The notes below the pieces were generated by a model. It was not told where the DNA came from. It searched no databases and saw only the letters and a program-made list of their open reading frames with translations. Below, piece after piece: positions 1-11,616 of a stretch of DNA of 64,000 nt; position 1 is the first letter of the stretch, and every line of letters begins with the position of its first letter. Origin of the DNA: Acanthosepion lycidas (Eukaryota > Mollusca > Cephalopoda > Sepiida > Sepiidae); NCBI GenBank assembly GCA_963932145.1, contig OZ010595.1, positions 91,878,971-91,942,970 on the forward strand. Reading direction: 5' to 3'. The position numbers and the translations under genes are program-made.

Positions 1-143
1 ATATATATATACACACACACAGAAGTTATACATGTATATATATACACAAGATATATATATATACACACACACCAGATATACATATACTTGTATATATATA
101 TATAGATATACACAATAGATATATATATATATACACACACACA

Positions 144-212
<69 letters not shown>

Positions 213-350
213 AGATATACTTATACATGCATATACACATAAATACATATCTCCAACATATACATGCTTATACACATAAATACATATCTCCAATATATAC
301 ATGCTTATACATATAAGTATATATCTCCAACATATACATGCTTATATAAT
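1..350. repeat. TA/CA microsatellite with short minisatellite
   Basis: Alternating TA and CA runs fill about 1-230. Three or so imperfect copies of a unit of roughly 37 bp follow (a cttatacacataaatacat core with a ctccaa-type spacer) up to about 350. Reading frames here are only Tyr-Ile repeats and are not genes. Confidence 0.9.
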
Positions 351-544
351 ATCCATCATATACCTGTTTGTGTTTATATAACTTATACATATTACAATGA
401 ATCTTTGATACAAAAATTAGATTAGTAATGTTAATGATATTAAATGACCAAATCCCTTCAAAAACAAAATTTTAAATGTGCATTAACCTACTAATCCCTC
501 GATGAATGTTATGACCTTATTTTAAAAAAATTATAAGCTGCAAA

Positions 545-1060
545 ATGTCTTTCTTTCATACACAAGTACCTTCGACTGTATATTCAGTCATCTTCAGGCA
601 TGGAAATGATTTTGTTTTTGGAATAATTCTGGTAGCCTCTGAGACGAAAAAATTAAATTTGAATCAAAGAATGTTTTTTTTTTTATTGTTAACAGATACA
701 AACTGTTGGAGCATACAGTTACAACTCTAAGGTTTAAGTTTTTAAAAATTTAAGAGTGTGCGTTCTTTCCTAATATGACAAGTTGAGAATTTATTTTCTT
801 TTGTTGTAGGTGTTTATCTGTCAATGCGGCATGAAATAAATTGGTCAACAGAGTAATGTCTCAGTTGTTATCCTGAAAATTTGCACGTCAGATCAGATAC
901 GCAAGTACTTTCAACTGTACATTCAGTCGTCTTCAGGTATGGAAATTATTTTGTTTTTTTTTTGCATTTTATTTTTTTGTCTCAGATGCTACCTGAATTT
1001 TACCAAAAGCAAAATAATTTCCATATATCTTCAGACGAACACACCAATTTTTTATCGTCA
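545..1060 (-). repeat. Two direct repeats with hammerhead-like cores
   Basis: Two similar segments lie about 340 bp apart, at about 555-620 and 895-960. Read on the minus strand each has CTGAAGA (591-597 and 930-936), a short hairpin arm pair (GACT with AGTC or AGTT), and GAAG or GAAA (570-573 and 909-912). Each then continues with a GTACTT segment, where AGTACT is self-complementary. This resembles a hammerhead ribozyme core with a reduced stem III, as known from Penelope-like elements. The copy at 909-936 keeps all core bases; the other has GAAG. One extra base separates CTGAAGA from the hairpin, so the assignment is tentative. I see no coding sequence. Confidence 0.45.
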
Positions 1061-1079
1061 CAACCATGAACACTATATA

Positions 1080-1200
1080 CTTATTCTATGTTTAACAATA
1101 ACCTGATGATGACATTATGCTATGTCGAAAGGTTTGGAATACATACTATATGAACCAACACTGTGTTTTTCTTTCATCTTTTAGTAAACTGCACAGATGT
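1080..1200 (+). repeat. Repeat fragment with CTGATGA...GAAA hairpin (family D)
   Basis: CTGATGA at 1103-1109 is followed by a perfect 5-bp hairpin (GACAT at 1111-1115, ATGTC at 1122-1126) and GAAA at 1127-1130. The downstream sequence, including a tttctttcatctttt-like segment, also occurs after a related core at 37884-37909, so this is a dispersed repeat. The core looks hammerhead-like, but stem I is poor in this copy. Confidence 0.45.
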
Positions 1201-1377
1201 TTTGATGGCAGATCTATCATCAACACATCTGTCATTGCCACTAATTAAGACTAATGCTTTGGCTTTTATAACCACTTAGGCAGGAATTCACTGTTGCCAA
1301 CAGTTCAAAATGAGAGCAAGACTTAAGACAAATACAGAAAATGAACAATGAAACATTAAAAGAAGCTAAGGAAATTT

Positions 1378-1815
1378 ACATTATTAACATAATTCGGACT
1401 ATCATCTTAGACTGTTTTAGTTCCACATGCTATGTTTAATGGATATCAGTTATCGGTTATCTCCTGTTAATTTCCCTCTGAATGTTCCCCACTGCCTTAA
1501 CTGGGTATTGAACTCACACTGTTTGGGTCCTGTCACTGGATCTAATCAATGCCTTTATCCACTGTGCCATGTATCCTTGAGGACATTTGTGTATGAATCT
1601 GACATCCATTAAACATGACACATGTAACTAGAACAGTCTACCCCAGTGAGTGAAATAATTGGTTTAGTTTGACATTCCAACCACCTGAAGATGACTGGAG
1701 CATACAATGACCGAAACTTTGTAATAAATATGGTGACAAAGATGAGGACAATAGTCCGAATAATAAAAATAATGTACATATTACCTCATCTCAGAAATAT
1801 AGACAGATACTTAAG
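1378..1815. mobile_element. Foldback element: inverted Penelope-type arms around tRNA-like core
   Basis: The right arm (about 1628-1815) is a plus-strand copy of the repeat arm that also flanks the Penelope-like RT at 34.4-36.5 kb. It includes the CTGAAGA hairpin and GAAAC block at about 1686-1720. The left arm (about 1378-1470) is the inverted counterpart but has lost its central part. Between them, about 1495-1600 reads on the minus strand as a tRNA-like SINE core: an A-box-like segment near tggcacagtgg and a B-box-like segment near gagttcaatacc. This is a non-autonomous derivative with no coding capacity. Confidence 0.65.
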
Positions 1816-1955
1816 GAAATTAATTACTTTAATCTGCCTGAAGAAGGTGATGAGACTGGAAACTCATTTAGCAATAATATGAAGAATATATTATAATATA
1901 TATACTAAAACAAATCCACATTATTTTTCTCTTGTTGGAACCATTATAACCTTTT

Positions 1956-1957
<2 letters not shown>

Positions 1958-2005
<48 letters not shown>

Positions 2006-2068
2006 GAGCCTGGATTTCATGCTCCGGCAATTAAGAATGAAACCATATATATATATATATATATATAT
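1958..2068. repeat. (TA)n microsatellites
   Basis: Two pure TA tracts (about 1958-2001 and 2046-2068) flank a short unique segment. Confidence 0.9.
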
Positions 2069-2394
2069 TGAATTTAGCTCTTGAAGATATATTTCAAGTG
2101 AGCACTGTTGAATGACAAGCTAATTCTACAAACAACAGACAATTGCGTTAATGCGAAACTCTTCAGTAAAATGAATGGAGCACACTGGATGTTTGATATT
2201 TGTTTACATTTGATAAAACAATATGCTAGATTTAGCTACCACATTCTGTCGAATGACAGTACCTCAGTGGTAGAAACTCTGACTAACACCGATTCAGTTG
2301 GGTTTCAATCCTGTCTTAAGAAATTCAGTTGTCTAGTCACACTGAAGGGCTGTGATACAGTGAAACAGTATTGTCAGTGAATGACATATATACA

Positions 2395-2463
2395 TATTGG
2401 ATATGCAGGATGTATGTATATATAATATATATAGTTATACATTGGATACATGCGCACATACGG

Positions 2464-2499
<36 letters not shown>

Positions 2500-2525
2500 T
2501 ACATTGGATACATGCGCACATATAG

Positions 2526-2575
<50 letters not shown>

Positions 2576-2794
2576 TACATTGGATACATGCGCACATACA
2601 GATAATATATATATATATATATAGTTATACATTGGATACATGCGCACATACGGATAATATATATATATATATATATATAGTTATACATTGGATACATGCG
2701 CACATATATATATATATATATATATAGTTATACATTGAATACATGCGCACATACGGATAATATATATATATATATATATATATTCAGGTTTGAA

Positions 2795-2836
<42 letters not shown>

Positions 2837-2990
2837 TTATACATTGGATACATACGCACATACGGATAATATATAATATATATATATATATATATAATAT
2901 ATATATTTATGCATTGGATATATGCGCATATATATATATTTATACATTGGATATATGTGCATATACGGATATATATATGATTAAACAACT
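2395..2990. repeat. Compound TA/minisatellite array
   Basis: About ten repeats of a unit made of a (TA)n tract of variable length plus a conserved segment of about 30 bp (gttatacattggatacatg, then cgcacatacggata). The conserved segments differ little, while the TA lengths vary strongly. Two long minus-strand reading frames here (Tyr-Ile and MCACIQCITI-type repeats) are by-products of the array. Confidence 0.9.
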
Positions 2991-2999
2991 TATATATAT

Positions 3000-4980
3000 G
3001 TACATATGTAAAATATTTGTTGAGATCACTGGGTGCCTTAACAGTTGTAAACTCTTTATCATTTTCTTCAACTTGTAAAGCAAATGGACAAGAAGTTTGA
3101 AACTTCAGTGTCTGAAAAAAAAAAAAAAATAGAAAAGATGAATGTTGGGTGGGTGGACAAGAAAAAAAAAATCTTGAGGCTGGTTTGAAAAAATAAAAGA
3201 AGAAAAATAATGGATAGAAAGAAAATGCATAAAAATTTAGGTTCAAGATAAAGAAGAGGGAAGATTAGAACTGGAGAATAAAAAGAAAAATGGAAACGAA
3301 TTTTGTCAAAAGAAGTAATAATCTTGGTATTCGATGATTGGCAAGAATTTCATATAAGCTTTAATTGCCTCCTGAAGTGCATGGCTGAAAGTGTTGCTGA
3401 TCCAAACAATTCAGTTTTGCCGTAATTTTACCAGACCAACTTCCAGAAGTTAATTTTATCACATATGGTATCTTTTCTGGCAAATCCCAAAACCCTCAAA
3501 TTCCGTCTTAAACTTCCTATTCTTCTTATCAGGTCATTTTTTTGTTTCTATTTTAATTTTCTTTTTTTTTTCTTTTTTTTTATAATCAACAGCAGCCGAA
3601 GCAAAGAATTTGGCCCCTAAAGCCATAGAAAAGAACTGAAAAAAGTGAAACAAAAATAAATACCCCCACCCCTCTTTGTATCAAAAAGTGTTTTGTTCAC
3701 TGTCTCCATGACTGCCATTCTCCACCCAACAACTTCTTGTCTTATACAATTCCTTGTGTCTCTCTGTTTTTCTTTTGCATCAGTTCTTCGTCTCCTGATT
3801 ATGAAAGTGATGTCAGACTTTTGCCGCTGCAGACAGAATTAAATTTAGACGAGTACAATAATCTAAATTACTGCATTCACTGGAATAAATTAAAAACAGG
3901 AATGTTCGTTCTTCACGACACTGTCCCTACCCCACTTACCCACTTTACAGCACTATTCCGATTTTACCCTGGAGCACAGTTCATTTGCTGGCTTGTATGA
4001 TCATGGTCATGATGTATGGGAAAAAAATATTGCTTACTTGGAGGGCAAGGGTTGGGGTGTGATATGGCCAAATGGCAAGAGAAAAGATGACAAAGATTGT
4101 GGGTAGAGCAGGGCGAGGAGGATGCTAATAATTATGGAAATGAGACCAGGACGGGGTGGTATGGAGCAACAAAGCTAACGTTGTTGATCATGATGAAATG
4201 ATAATGATGATACTGATGACAGAAAAACTATTAATGATGATAATTATTGTTTATTGTTGTTAGGACGATAATGGTGCCATGATGATGATTGTTGTGTTTA
4301 TCAACGAGATAAAGTTGACAATAAATTTTACTCTGATTGCGGACGTTGAAATAATGGAAAAATAGTGCTTTATTTACTGAGGGAGATGCTGATGAAGTTA
4401 CAATATACCATGGGTAAAGATGAAATTCCACTCAAACAGCTTCTCCAATGCTGTAGAATAGATAGCTATAACTTAGCTTTAGGGTCAACTCTTACACATT
4501 GTCATAATATGCACCTCTTAGGCCCTCTTTGTAACATTCAGAACAACCTCAATTATTCACACTCTAAATTGAGTGGTTCTTGTGCCTTGTATTTGGTAAA
4601 CAATAGTACAAAAAGAGCTATTATAGATAAAAATGAAAGATGATGTTAAAGGTGGTATGAAAATCCATGTCCCTTCAGAACATACATGATCATTGCTCTA
4701 CATAGATTCTTTTACATTATTTTCTCTTACAGACGTTTGTCTTCAGCTTCGTTGTTATTATCAATGTTTTGGCAATTGGTAATTCTGGTTTTCATCAGAT
4801 GTTGTTAATCCAAGTAACGTTCAGGGAAGTTGAAAGGAAGCCATTATTTAATGAACATAGATTGTTCTCATTCCACATTGCATATCTAGGAATATGTCAT
4901 CTTGTTGTCATTTAATACTGCTCAGTGATTGCTCATTCCATCTCCACAATGTTTAAGTCTGCATTGAAAAAGTAAACAGA
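3000..4980. other. AT-rich non-coding sequence
   Basis: No recognisable gene. Poly-A/poly-T runs occur at about 3115-3130 and 3550-3580. An open frame of 87 codons at 3737-4000 has no recognisable motif. ATG/ATC-rich simple sequence (tgatgatgat) lies at about 4180-4300. Pyrimidine tract plus AG pairs (for example near 4730) resemble splice acceptors but have no supported exon. Confidence 0.6.
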
Positions 4981-7700
4981 ATTCAGCTGGCCTTATTAGA
5001 TGGAAGTAAAGTGAAAATCATAAAATCGTATTGTGATTATAGGACAATATCAGAAAAGAGAAATCAGCTGGCCTTATTGGAGGGAAGGAAAGTGAAGATC
5101 ATAACAACGGAATGTGATTATAGGAAACAGCCTTGTTAGGGGAAGTGAAAGTGCAAATCATAGTAAGGGGAATTAATTAAGGGAGAATAAAAGAAAAGAG
5201 AAACGAGCTGGCCTTATTAGAAGGGAGGAAAGTGAAAATCATAAAAACAGATTGTGATTATAGGACAATATAAGAAAAGAGAAATCATCTAACATTATTA
5301 GAGGGAAGGAAAGTGAAAATCCAAAAAACGGATTGTGATTATAGAACAATATAAGAAAAAAGAAATAATCTGGCCTTATTAGAGGGGAGGAAAGTGAAAA
5401 TAATAAAAACGAAATGTGATTATAGGACAATATAAGAAAAGAGAACTCAACATAACTTATTAGAGGGAAGGAAAGTGAAAATTATAAGAACGGAATGTGA
5501 TTATAGGACAATATCAGAAAAGAGAAATCAGCTGGCCTTATTAGAGGGAAGGAAAGTGAAGTTCATAACAACGGAATGTGAATATAGGAAATAGAAATCA
5601 TTCAGCCTTGATAGAGGAAGTGAAAGTGCAAATCATAGTAAGGGGAATTAATTAAGGGAGAATAAATAAAAAGAGAAACCAGCTGGCCTTATTAGAGGAA
5701 AGGAAAGGGAAAATCATAAAAACGGATTGTGATTATAGGACAATAGAAAAAGAGAAATCATCTGACATTATTAGAAGGAAGTAAAGTGAAAATCATAAAA
5801 ACGGATTGTGATTATAGGACAATATAAAAAAAGAGAAATCATCTGACATTATAAGAGGGAAGGAAAGTGAAAATAATAAAAACGTAATGTGATTATAGGA
5901 CAATATAAGAAACGAGAAATCAGCTGGACTTATTAGAGGGAAAGAAAGTGAAAATCATAAAAACGGATTGTGATTATAGGACAATATAAGAAAAGAGAAA
6001 TCATCTTACATTATTAGAGGGAAAGAAAGTGAAAATAATAAAAACGGAATGTGATTATAGAACAATATAAAAAAAGAGAAATCAGCTATCATTATTGGAG
6101 GGAAGTAAAGTGAAAATCATAAAAACGGATTGTGATTATAGGACAATAAAAGAAAAGAGAAATCAGCTGACATTATTAGAGGGAAGGAAAGTGAAAATAA
6201 TAAAAACGGAATGTGATTATAGGGCAATAAAAGAAAAGAGAAAGCATCTGACATTATTAGAGGGAAGGAAAGTGAAAATCAGAAAAACGGATTGTGATTA
6301 TAGGACAATATAAGAAACGAAAAATCAGCTGTCATTATTGGAGGGAAGGAAAGTGAAAATGATAAAAACGGAATGTGATTATAGGACAATATAAGAAAAG
6401 AGAAATGAGCTGTCATTATTGGAGGGAAGTAAAGTGAAAATCATAAAAACGGATTGTGATTATAGGAAAATAAAAGAAACGAGAAATCAGCTGACATTAT
6501 TAGAGGGAAGGAAAGTGAAAATAATAAAAACGGAATGTGATTATAGGACAATATAAGAAAAGAGAAATCAGCTGGCCTTATTAGAGGGAAGGAAAGTGAA
6601 AATCATAAAAACGGTTTGTGATTTTAAGACAATATAAGAAAAGAGAAATCAGCTGTCCTTATTAGAGGGAAGGAAAGTGAAAATCATAAAAACGGATTGT
6701 GATTATAGGACAATAGAAAAAAGAGAAATCATCTGACATTATTAGAGGGAAGGAAAGTGAAAATCATAAAAACGGATTGTGATTATAGGACAATATAAGA
6801 AAAGAGAAGAGAAATCAGCTGGCATTATTAGAGGGAAGGAAAGTGAAAATAATAAAAACGGAATGTGATTATAGGACAATATAAGAAAAGAGAAATCAGC
6901 TGACATTATTAGAGGGAAGGAAAGTGAAAATCATATAAACGGAATGTGATTATAGGACAATATAAAAAAAGAGAAATCAGCTGTCATTATTAGAGGGTGT
7001 TTAAAATGAAGATAATATTAAGGAGAATTTATTGGAGGACAACAAAAGAAAACAGAAATCATCTGCTCTTATTACAGGGAGGTAAGGAAGATCATCATAA
7101 GGGCATCTGATGAAAGGAAAATAAAAGAAAAAAAAAAGAAATCTGTTGTCCATATTGGAGGGAGGGTACATGATTCCCTCAGTAAGGAGAACTGATTAAT
7201 GGACAATAAAAAAATATAAATCATTTGGCCTTATTACAGGGAGGGAAATAAAGATTATAGTAAGGGAAAACCATTCAACTGACCTTATTAGAGGTAGGGT
7301 AAGTGAAGATCATATAAATGGAATGTGATTATAGGACAATAAATGAAAAGAGAAATCAGCTGACCTTATTAGATGGAAGGGAAGTGAAAAACATCAAATC
7401 GGAATATGATTATAGGACAATATAACAAAAGTGAATTCATCTGATATCATTAGAGGGAGGTAAATGAAGATCATATGAACGGAATGTGATTATAGGACAA
7501 TATAAGAAGAGACATCAGCTGATATCATTAGAGGGAGGAAAAGTGAAGATTTTAAGAAGGGGAAGTGATGAAAGAAAAATCAAAAAACAATGAAATCAGC
7601 TTGCCTTGTTAGGAGGGAGTGTAAATAGAAGCTCCTGTTAAGGGGTTGTGATTAAAGTCAATAAAAGCAAAAAGAAATCACCTGGTCTTAGCGGGAGTAA
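4980..7700. repeat. 81-bp minisatellite array, roughly 33 units
   Basis: A tandem array with a unit of about 81 bp. Landmarks in each unit are gaaatcagctg, ttattagagggaaggaaagtg, aaaaacgga(t/a)tgtgatt and ataggacaatataagaaaag. Edge units (before about 5200 and after about 7000) are more diverged, with indels. Because 81 is divisible by 3, one frame stays open across several units, giving a 72-codon ORF (6095-6313) with repeated KVKIIKT(D/E)CDY. I regard that ORF as incidental. Between about 5940 and 6560 two unit variants alternate regularly. Confidence 0.95.
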
Positions 7701-7741
7701 ACAGCAAGAAGATTATGTTTAAGGAATGTGAATCTACAGGA

Positions 7742-7860
7742 AGCCATTATTGATCTTGATATTGCAATCAAATTTTTAAAGATTGAATTTAACAGGGATG
7801 CAAGAATGTGGAAGGGATTTCCACAGCTGAGAAGTGTGAGATAAGAAGCTATTACAGTGA
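7742..7860 (-). pseudogene. LINE 3' ORF fragment (Jockey/CR1-type C-terminus)
   Basis: The minus strand encodes a short piece resembling the terminal SFxxHTSxLWxSLPxSC motif of the LINE copies at 29.8-30.2, 36.7-37.1 and 43.0 kb. It abuts the 3' end of the Copia remnant. Only about 40 codons are recognisable. Confidence 0.55.
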
Positions 7861-7866
7861 AAGTGA

Positions 7867-8110
7867 TTATTGTATCTTGCTAGTTAAACAGTAGAATGGT
7901 GAGACCTTATTATCACCAGGCAGGCAGGCTTCTGACATATCAACCATGGCTAGAGTTTCAGCAGCCAGTGTACTTTTGACCACCCTTCTAATGCATTTGG
8001 ATTGCCATGCAATGGGCATATATTTATTATTATTTCCTACCAAAAAGAGTATATAGACTTCTTGTGATCCTCCATCTGTCAAATTAGTGGAAGAAGCATC
8101 ACTATATGCA
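7867..8110 (-). pseudogene. Copia RNase H region (pol C-terminus)
   Basis: The minus-strand frame starts TDGGSQEVYILFLVG and continues with PIAWQSK, then STLAAETLAM. This is the Copia RNase H pattern, in which the D...S(G)Y block precedes WxSK and (S)STxAE. The match is in register with the RT region upstream. The element's expected second LTR does not follow; similarity ends near 7867 next to a LINE fragment, so the 3' end is truncated or replaced. Confidence 0.75.
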
Positions 8111-9144
8111 GCAATTTTTAAATGCTTAAGGTTTCCTAAGTCGTGGATGTCTATCTGTGATTTTTCCTTTTTTGCTTTCTTAACTACTCTATTGGCTTGT
8201 TTTATACATTCTACGTTTTGTTGTTAGAATGGAGCTTAGTGCACTAACATCATAACTTAGATCAGATCTGGTTTGGGTGGCCAGCCAGTTAAGTTGACCA
8301 ATAACTTGCCTGATTTCAGTAATTTCTGTTGTGGAAATTGTGTCTTTAAGGTTCCTGCCTGCTTCTACCAGAATATATTTTAATTTCTTTCCATACTCGT
8401 TTTGTCCAAGTTTGATATTCTCATTATTCTTTTTTATATCTAATCCTTTGTATTGGAACTCAGCAGTTTCTTCAGTTTTAACTGTGAATACATGATGAAG
8501 CCTGTCTATAACTCTGCTTTGAAAGATCTCTGACCCTGCAAAGCAAAAATCATCAACATGAGCAGCAATTATACCTTGCAGTTTGTTTCAGAAATGCCAT
8601 GTAAATATTGCTTGATCATATTTTGAAGCTATTGCTTCTGACTTCATTAATTCTTCCTTGAGTGTTAAGTACCAGGACCTAGAAGCATCAGTCAAGCCAT
8701 ATACACATTTTGAGAGTTTCCAGATATGGCCCTGAGGTACATTAGCTTCTTTAGGAGAATCCAGATAAACAAGTCGATCCAACTGCTTGCCCTGTAGGAA
8801 TGCTGTCTTTATGTCCATTGATTTACACATCCAATTGTTAGCTGCCATTATTGCCAATACTATGCGTAAACCTTCTTTAGAGCATGTGGGAGAATCTTTC
8901 CTTATGTTGTTAATGTCTCTATCCTGGAAGCCTCTTGCCACAAGTCTGGCTTTATAGGTTTGCTTGCCATTGGAATTTTTATTTGTGTAAATCCATCTTG
9001 TGGAAATTTTTGGTTGACCTTGGTCAGGTACTTGGATGTACACTTTATTTTCAACCCAGCTTTGGAGCTCTTTCTTTCTTGCCTCTTCCAGTTCCAGGTC
9101 ATCAATAGATGTTGCTTGTTTGTGGTTCCCAAATCTTCATTCAT
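8110..9144 (-). pseudogene. Copia reverse transcriptase region (pol)
   Basis: The frames on the minus strand read YKARLVARGFQD, then MDIKTAFLQG, KLSKCVYGLTDASRSWY and, after an in-frame stop near 8587, AHVDDFCF at about 8541-8566. These are the Copia-type RT blocks: KARLVARG, the D-containing DVKTAFLNG equivalent, VYGLxxASRxW and the catalytic YVDD equivalent, here HVDD. QLNWLATQTRSDLSYDVS follows, a typical Copia RT-RNase H connection. The order and spacing fit one pol reading frame broken by stops and frameshifts, so no functional polyprotein can be made from this copy. Confidence 0.9.
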
Positions 9145-9234
9145 ATCAAACTCTTCAGAAATTGGTACTTCTGGAGATTCTTCAAGCCTTTTCTGTGAGG
9201 TACTAGGTTCCTTGATGCTGTCCTTGGAAGAACT

Positions 9235-10395
9235 TCAATATGTCTCAGGGTAGGTTGTTAAGCGAGATGGATGTACCCTTACATATGTGTCACCATGTTT
9301 GACAAGCACCTGCTTATGTTCCCACCTTATAACAGTTCCTGGACCAAGCCATCTATTACACAGGTTTCTTTTATAAATGATGGCATCACTATTTTTGTAG
9401 GATTGTGCTATACCTGTTCTAACTTGGTGATGAAGTGCACGTCTTAGTTTCTCCGAGGACTCACATGCGATGAATTGTTTCCTGGCAGCATGCATAGCAT
9501 TTAGGTTATCTGCAACAACTTCACTGGTGGAAACACCTTCTAATGCAGAAAGTTTGTCATTTAGAAAAGCAGGTAGGTTGAGATTTTTGCCAAAAACAAG
9601 TTGATTGGGACTGTATCCGTGAACACTGTGAAGTGTGTTTTTGGCACTTATGGCCTATGTAAGTGCTACCTCGAAACCACAGTTGGTATCTTCTATGGTT
9701 TTCTTTACCATTTCTCCCAATATCCCATTGTGTCTTTCATTTAACCCATTGCTCCAAGGACTTTCAGCAGCAGGGGTACGTACCACAATGTTTAAATTTT
9801 GCGCCATATCTCTAAATGCCTGGTTATTAAACTCTCTGCCATTGTCAGTGAGAATAAATCCCAGAGTTCCAAAATACGCAACCCAGTGCTTGAAGATGGC
9901 ATTAATGATGTCAGAACTATCCTTACTAGGAATCCTGACTCCAACACTGTATCTTGTACCATGGTCAATTAGGTGCAGTACCTTGTTGCCGTTAATTTCT
10001 TTGATGTCCATGGCAATGCTCTCATTGAAATAGGTTCCTAATGAGAATCCAACAATGGGTCTAGGTTCAGACATTTTGTACCTCATGCAAATTTCACATG
10101 AATTATGAAGTTCTTGTAGAATTTTAATGAATTCAAAATCTCTCATTCCAGCATTTCTCACTAAATCACATTGCTTTTTGCTGCTGGGGTGACTGAATTG
10201 TCTATGCAACTTTGTGGCAATTTTAATTTTCTCTAGTCTATTTTTTTTTATTTTTATTTTTTTCTTTAATAAATAAAATTTGCTTGAACTTACCTCGGTC
10301 TGGTAGAGGTCTGCTAATAGGGATGTGGTAGTGACCAGATGAAGTACACTGCATTGGGACTTTTCTCCCCAGCATGGTAACAGTGTCATTCTCAA
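9235..10395 (-). pseudogene. Copia integrase region (pol)
   Basis: The minus strand begins with a zinc-binding segment (HRQFSHPS... CEICMRYK). The core follows, with catalytic acidic residues visible as D in MDIKEI, D in FILTDNGREFN and E in NGLNERHNG (DDE triad). Beyond an in-frame stop at about 9653 the frame continues to WLGPGTVIRWEHKQVLVKHG and YVRVHPSRL, a C-terminal DNA-binding module seen in some metazoan Copia integrases. It follows protease and precedes RT, the order protease-integrase-RT-RNase H that defines Ty1/Copia and excludes Ty3/Gypsy. The copy is inactivated by stops and by a frameshift in the A/T-rich run near 10240-10270. Confidence 0.92.
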
Positions 10396-11017
10396 AATTG
10401 AGGCATGTCCTGGCTCTTTTCATGGAATTTTTGCTTAACAGAAGTGGTATGTCAGAGTCCACAACATCAGTTACGATACTAACTTCAACGCTGGCAATGA
10501 CACACGGTAGACTGACTGTGTAGATGGATTTGAGTTTGTTTCCATCACCAAACTTATATGTTCTCACTCCGTCTCGAACTTTTATTTATTTTTTTGTTTT
10601 TCTGGTATAGTTTCAAGAAAATGCTCGTACCATTTCTTACCACAAACAGTCCCAGAAGCACCAGAATCCAAGACGGCCGAGCCTCGTGTTTCACCCAAAA
10701 AAATGTTAGTGCCATCTTACCCTTTTTGCTGACTCATCAGCATGAGGTTAGAGACGAGTATGTTTTCATTGTCTTCTTTTTTATGCGAAGTATCTTCTGT
10801 GTATGGACATTCGCGAGCCCAGTGGAATTTGCATCCACATGTGAAACATTTAGTAGTGTTTCTTTCAGGTCCTAGTGGGTTTAGCTTTTTATCAGTGGAG
10901 CGTGTTGAATTTCTGTTACGACCCCTCCTGCCATTACCTCACCGACGAGAAAAGCGAGTAGTTCTATTTGAACAACGATTGTAAAATGTCCCACTAGATT
11001 GCTCCTCCATTTCATTT
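10238..11017 (-). pseudogene. Copia zinc knuckle and aspartic protease region
   Basis: On the minus strand a CCHC knuckle, CFTCGCKFHWARECP (C-x2-C-x4-H-x4-C), lies at about 10806-10853. It is followed by AVLDSGASGTVCG at about 10650-10675, the DSGA active-site motif of a retropepsin-like protease. The frame then runs through IPLLLSKNSMKRA, typical of Copia proteases, into the integrase zinc-binding part. Stop codons and frame changes lie between the gag, knuckle and protease segments, so the gag-pol reading frame is broken. The knuckle would bind genomic RNA and the protease would process the polyprotein in an intact relative. Confidence 0.85.
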
Positions 11018-11578
11018 TCACCACGACTGGAGGAGTGGTGGGTGATGAAGCGTCGCAATATTATCTATGCAGAATCTTCTTCGATTGTTTAGACATTTCG
11101 TTAACTTAAGACTAAGTTCCTTAACTGTGGCTTTCACCAGCCATTCATTCTCTAGGGTGAGATTTGCGCTTTTTAATGCCCTATACGCGAGAACCGGTTC
11201 AGGCAGTGATATTCTGTGCTCCTTTAATTTTGCAAGGTTACGATTGAAGCAGATAAGAAAAGCATCAATTGAATCAGTGCTCTGTCTTGTGTATTGCTCA
11301 AAGGATTCATACGCTGTAAAAGCCGCCTGGTTTGCGTCTTCCAAGAAAAGTGTGTCCAGTTTTTGGTATAACTTTTCCATGCCATCATCGGCATTTAGGG
11401 TGGCAATGTCCAATTCTAGTACAGCTTCCCTGGCCTTTCCTTCCAAGGATAGAAGTACCACTGGGGCGTGTCTATGTATCTCTAAGCTGGTGGCAAGTTC
11501 CCACACTTGAATTTCTTTTTTCCAAGTATTGTACTTGTCAGTGTTTAAGGCAGGTGGGGAAATAAACTTCGAAGCCAT
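11018..11578 (-). pseudogene. Copia gag-like ORF, N-terminal part
   Basis: A frame of 186 codons starting MASKFISPPALNTDKYNTW at 11578. The N-terminus has the Copia gag pattern: short lead, L(N/D)xxNYxxWK-like segment, then a helical capsid-like region with LSLEGKAREAVLEL and a tail similar to UBN2/retrotransposon gag domains. It sits just downstream of the primer-binding site and upstream, in element orientation, of the zinc knuckle, as expected for the 5' end of the coding region. This is the longest uninterrupted coding piece of the element. A frame change follows near 11020. Confidence 0.85.
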
Positions 11579-11604
11579 TTTTTTTTGGGGGGGGGATCTA
11601 AATG

Positions 11605-11615
11605 CTCTGCTACCA
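11605..11615 (-). other. Primer-binding site, initiator tRNA-Met type
   Basis: The minus strand reads TGGTAGCAGAG, complementary to the 3' end of animal initiator tRNA-Met including CCA. It lies 1-2 bp inside the LTR end (TTCACA), as expected for a Copia element. Confidence 0.8.
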
Positions 11616-11616
11616 A

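Noticed and set aside
2833-3246. 137-codon minus-strand frame
   Set aside because: It begins in poly-T/poly-A-derived Phe-rich sequence and ends in the TA minisatellite; no domain.
6095-6313. Repeat protein ORF inside the minisatellite
   Set aside because: The open frame exists because the unit is 81 bp; neighbouring units break it, so I treat it as incidental.
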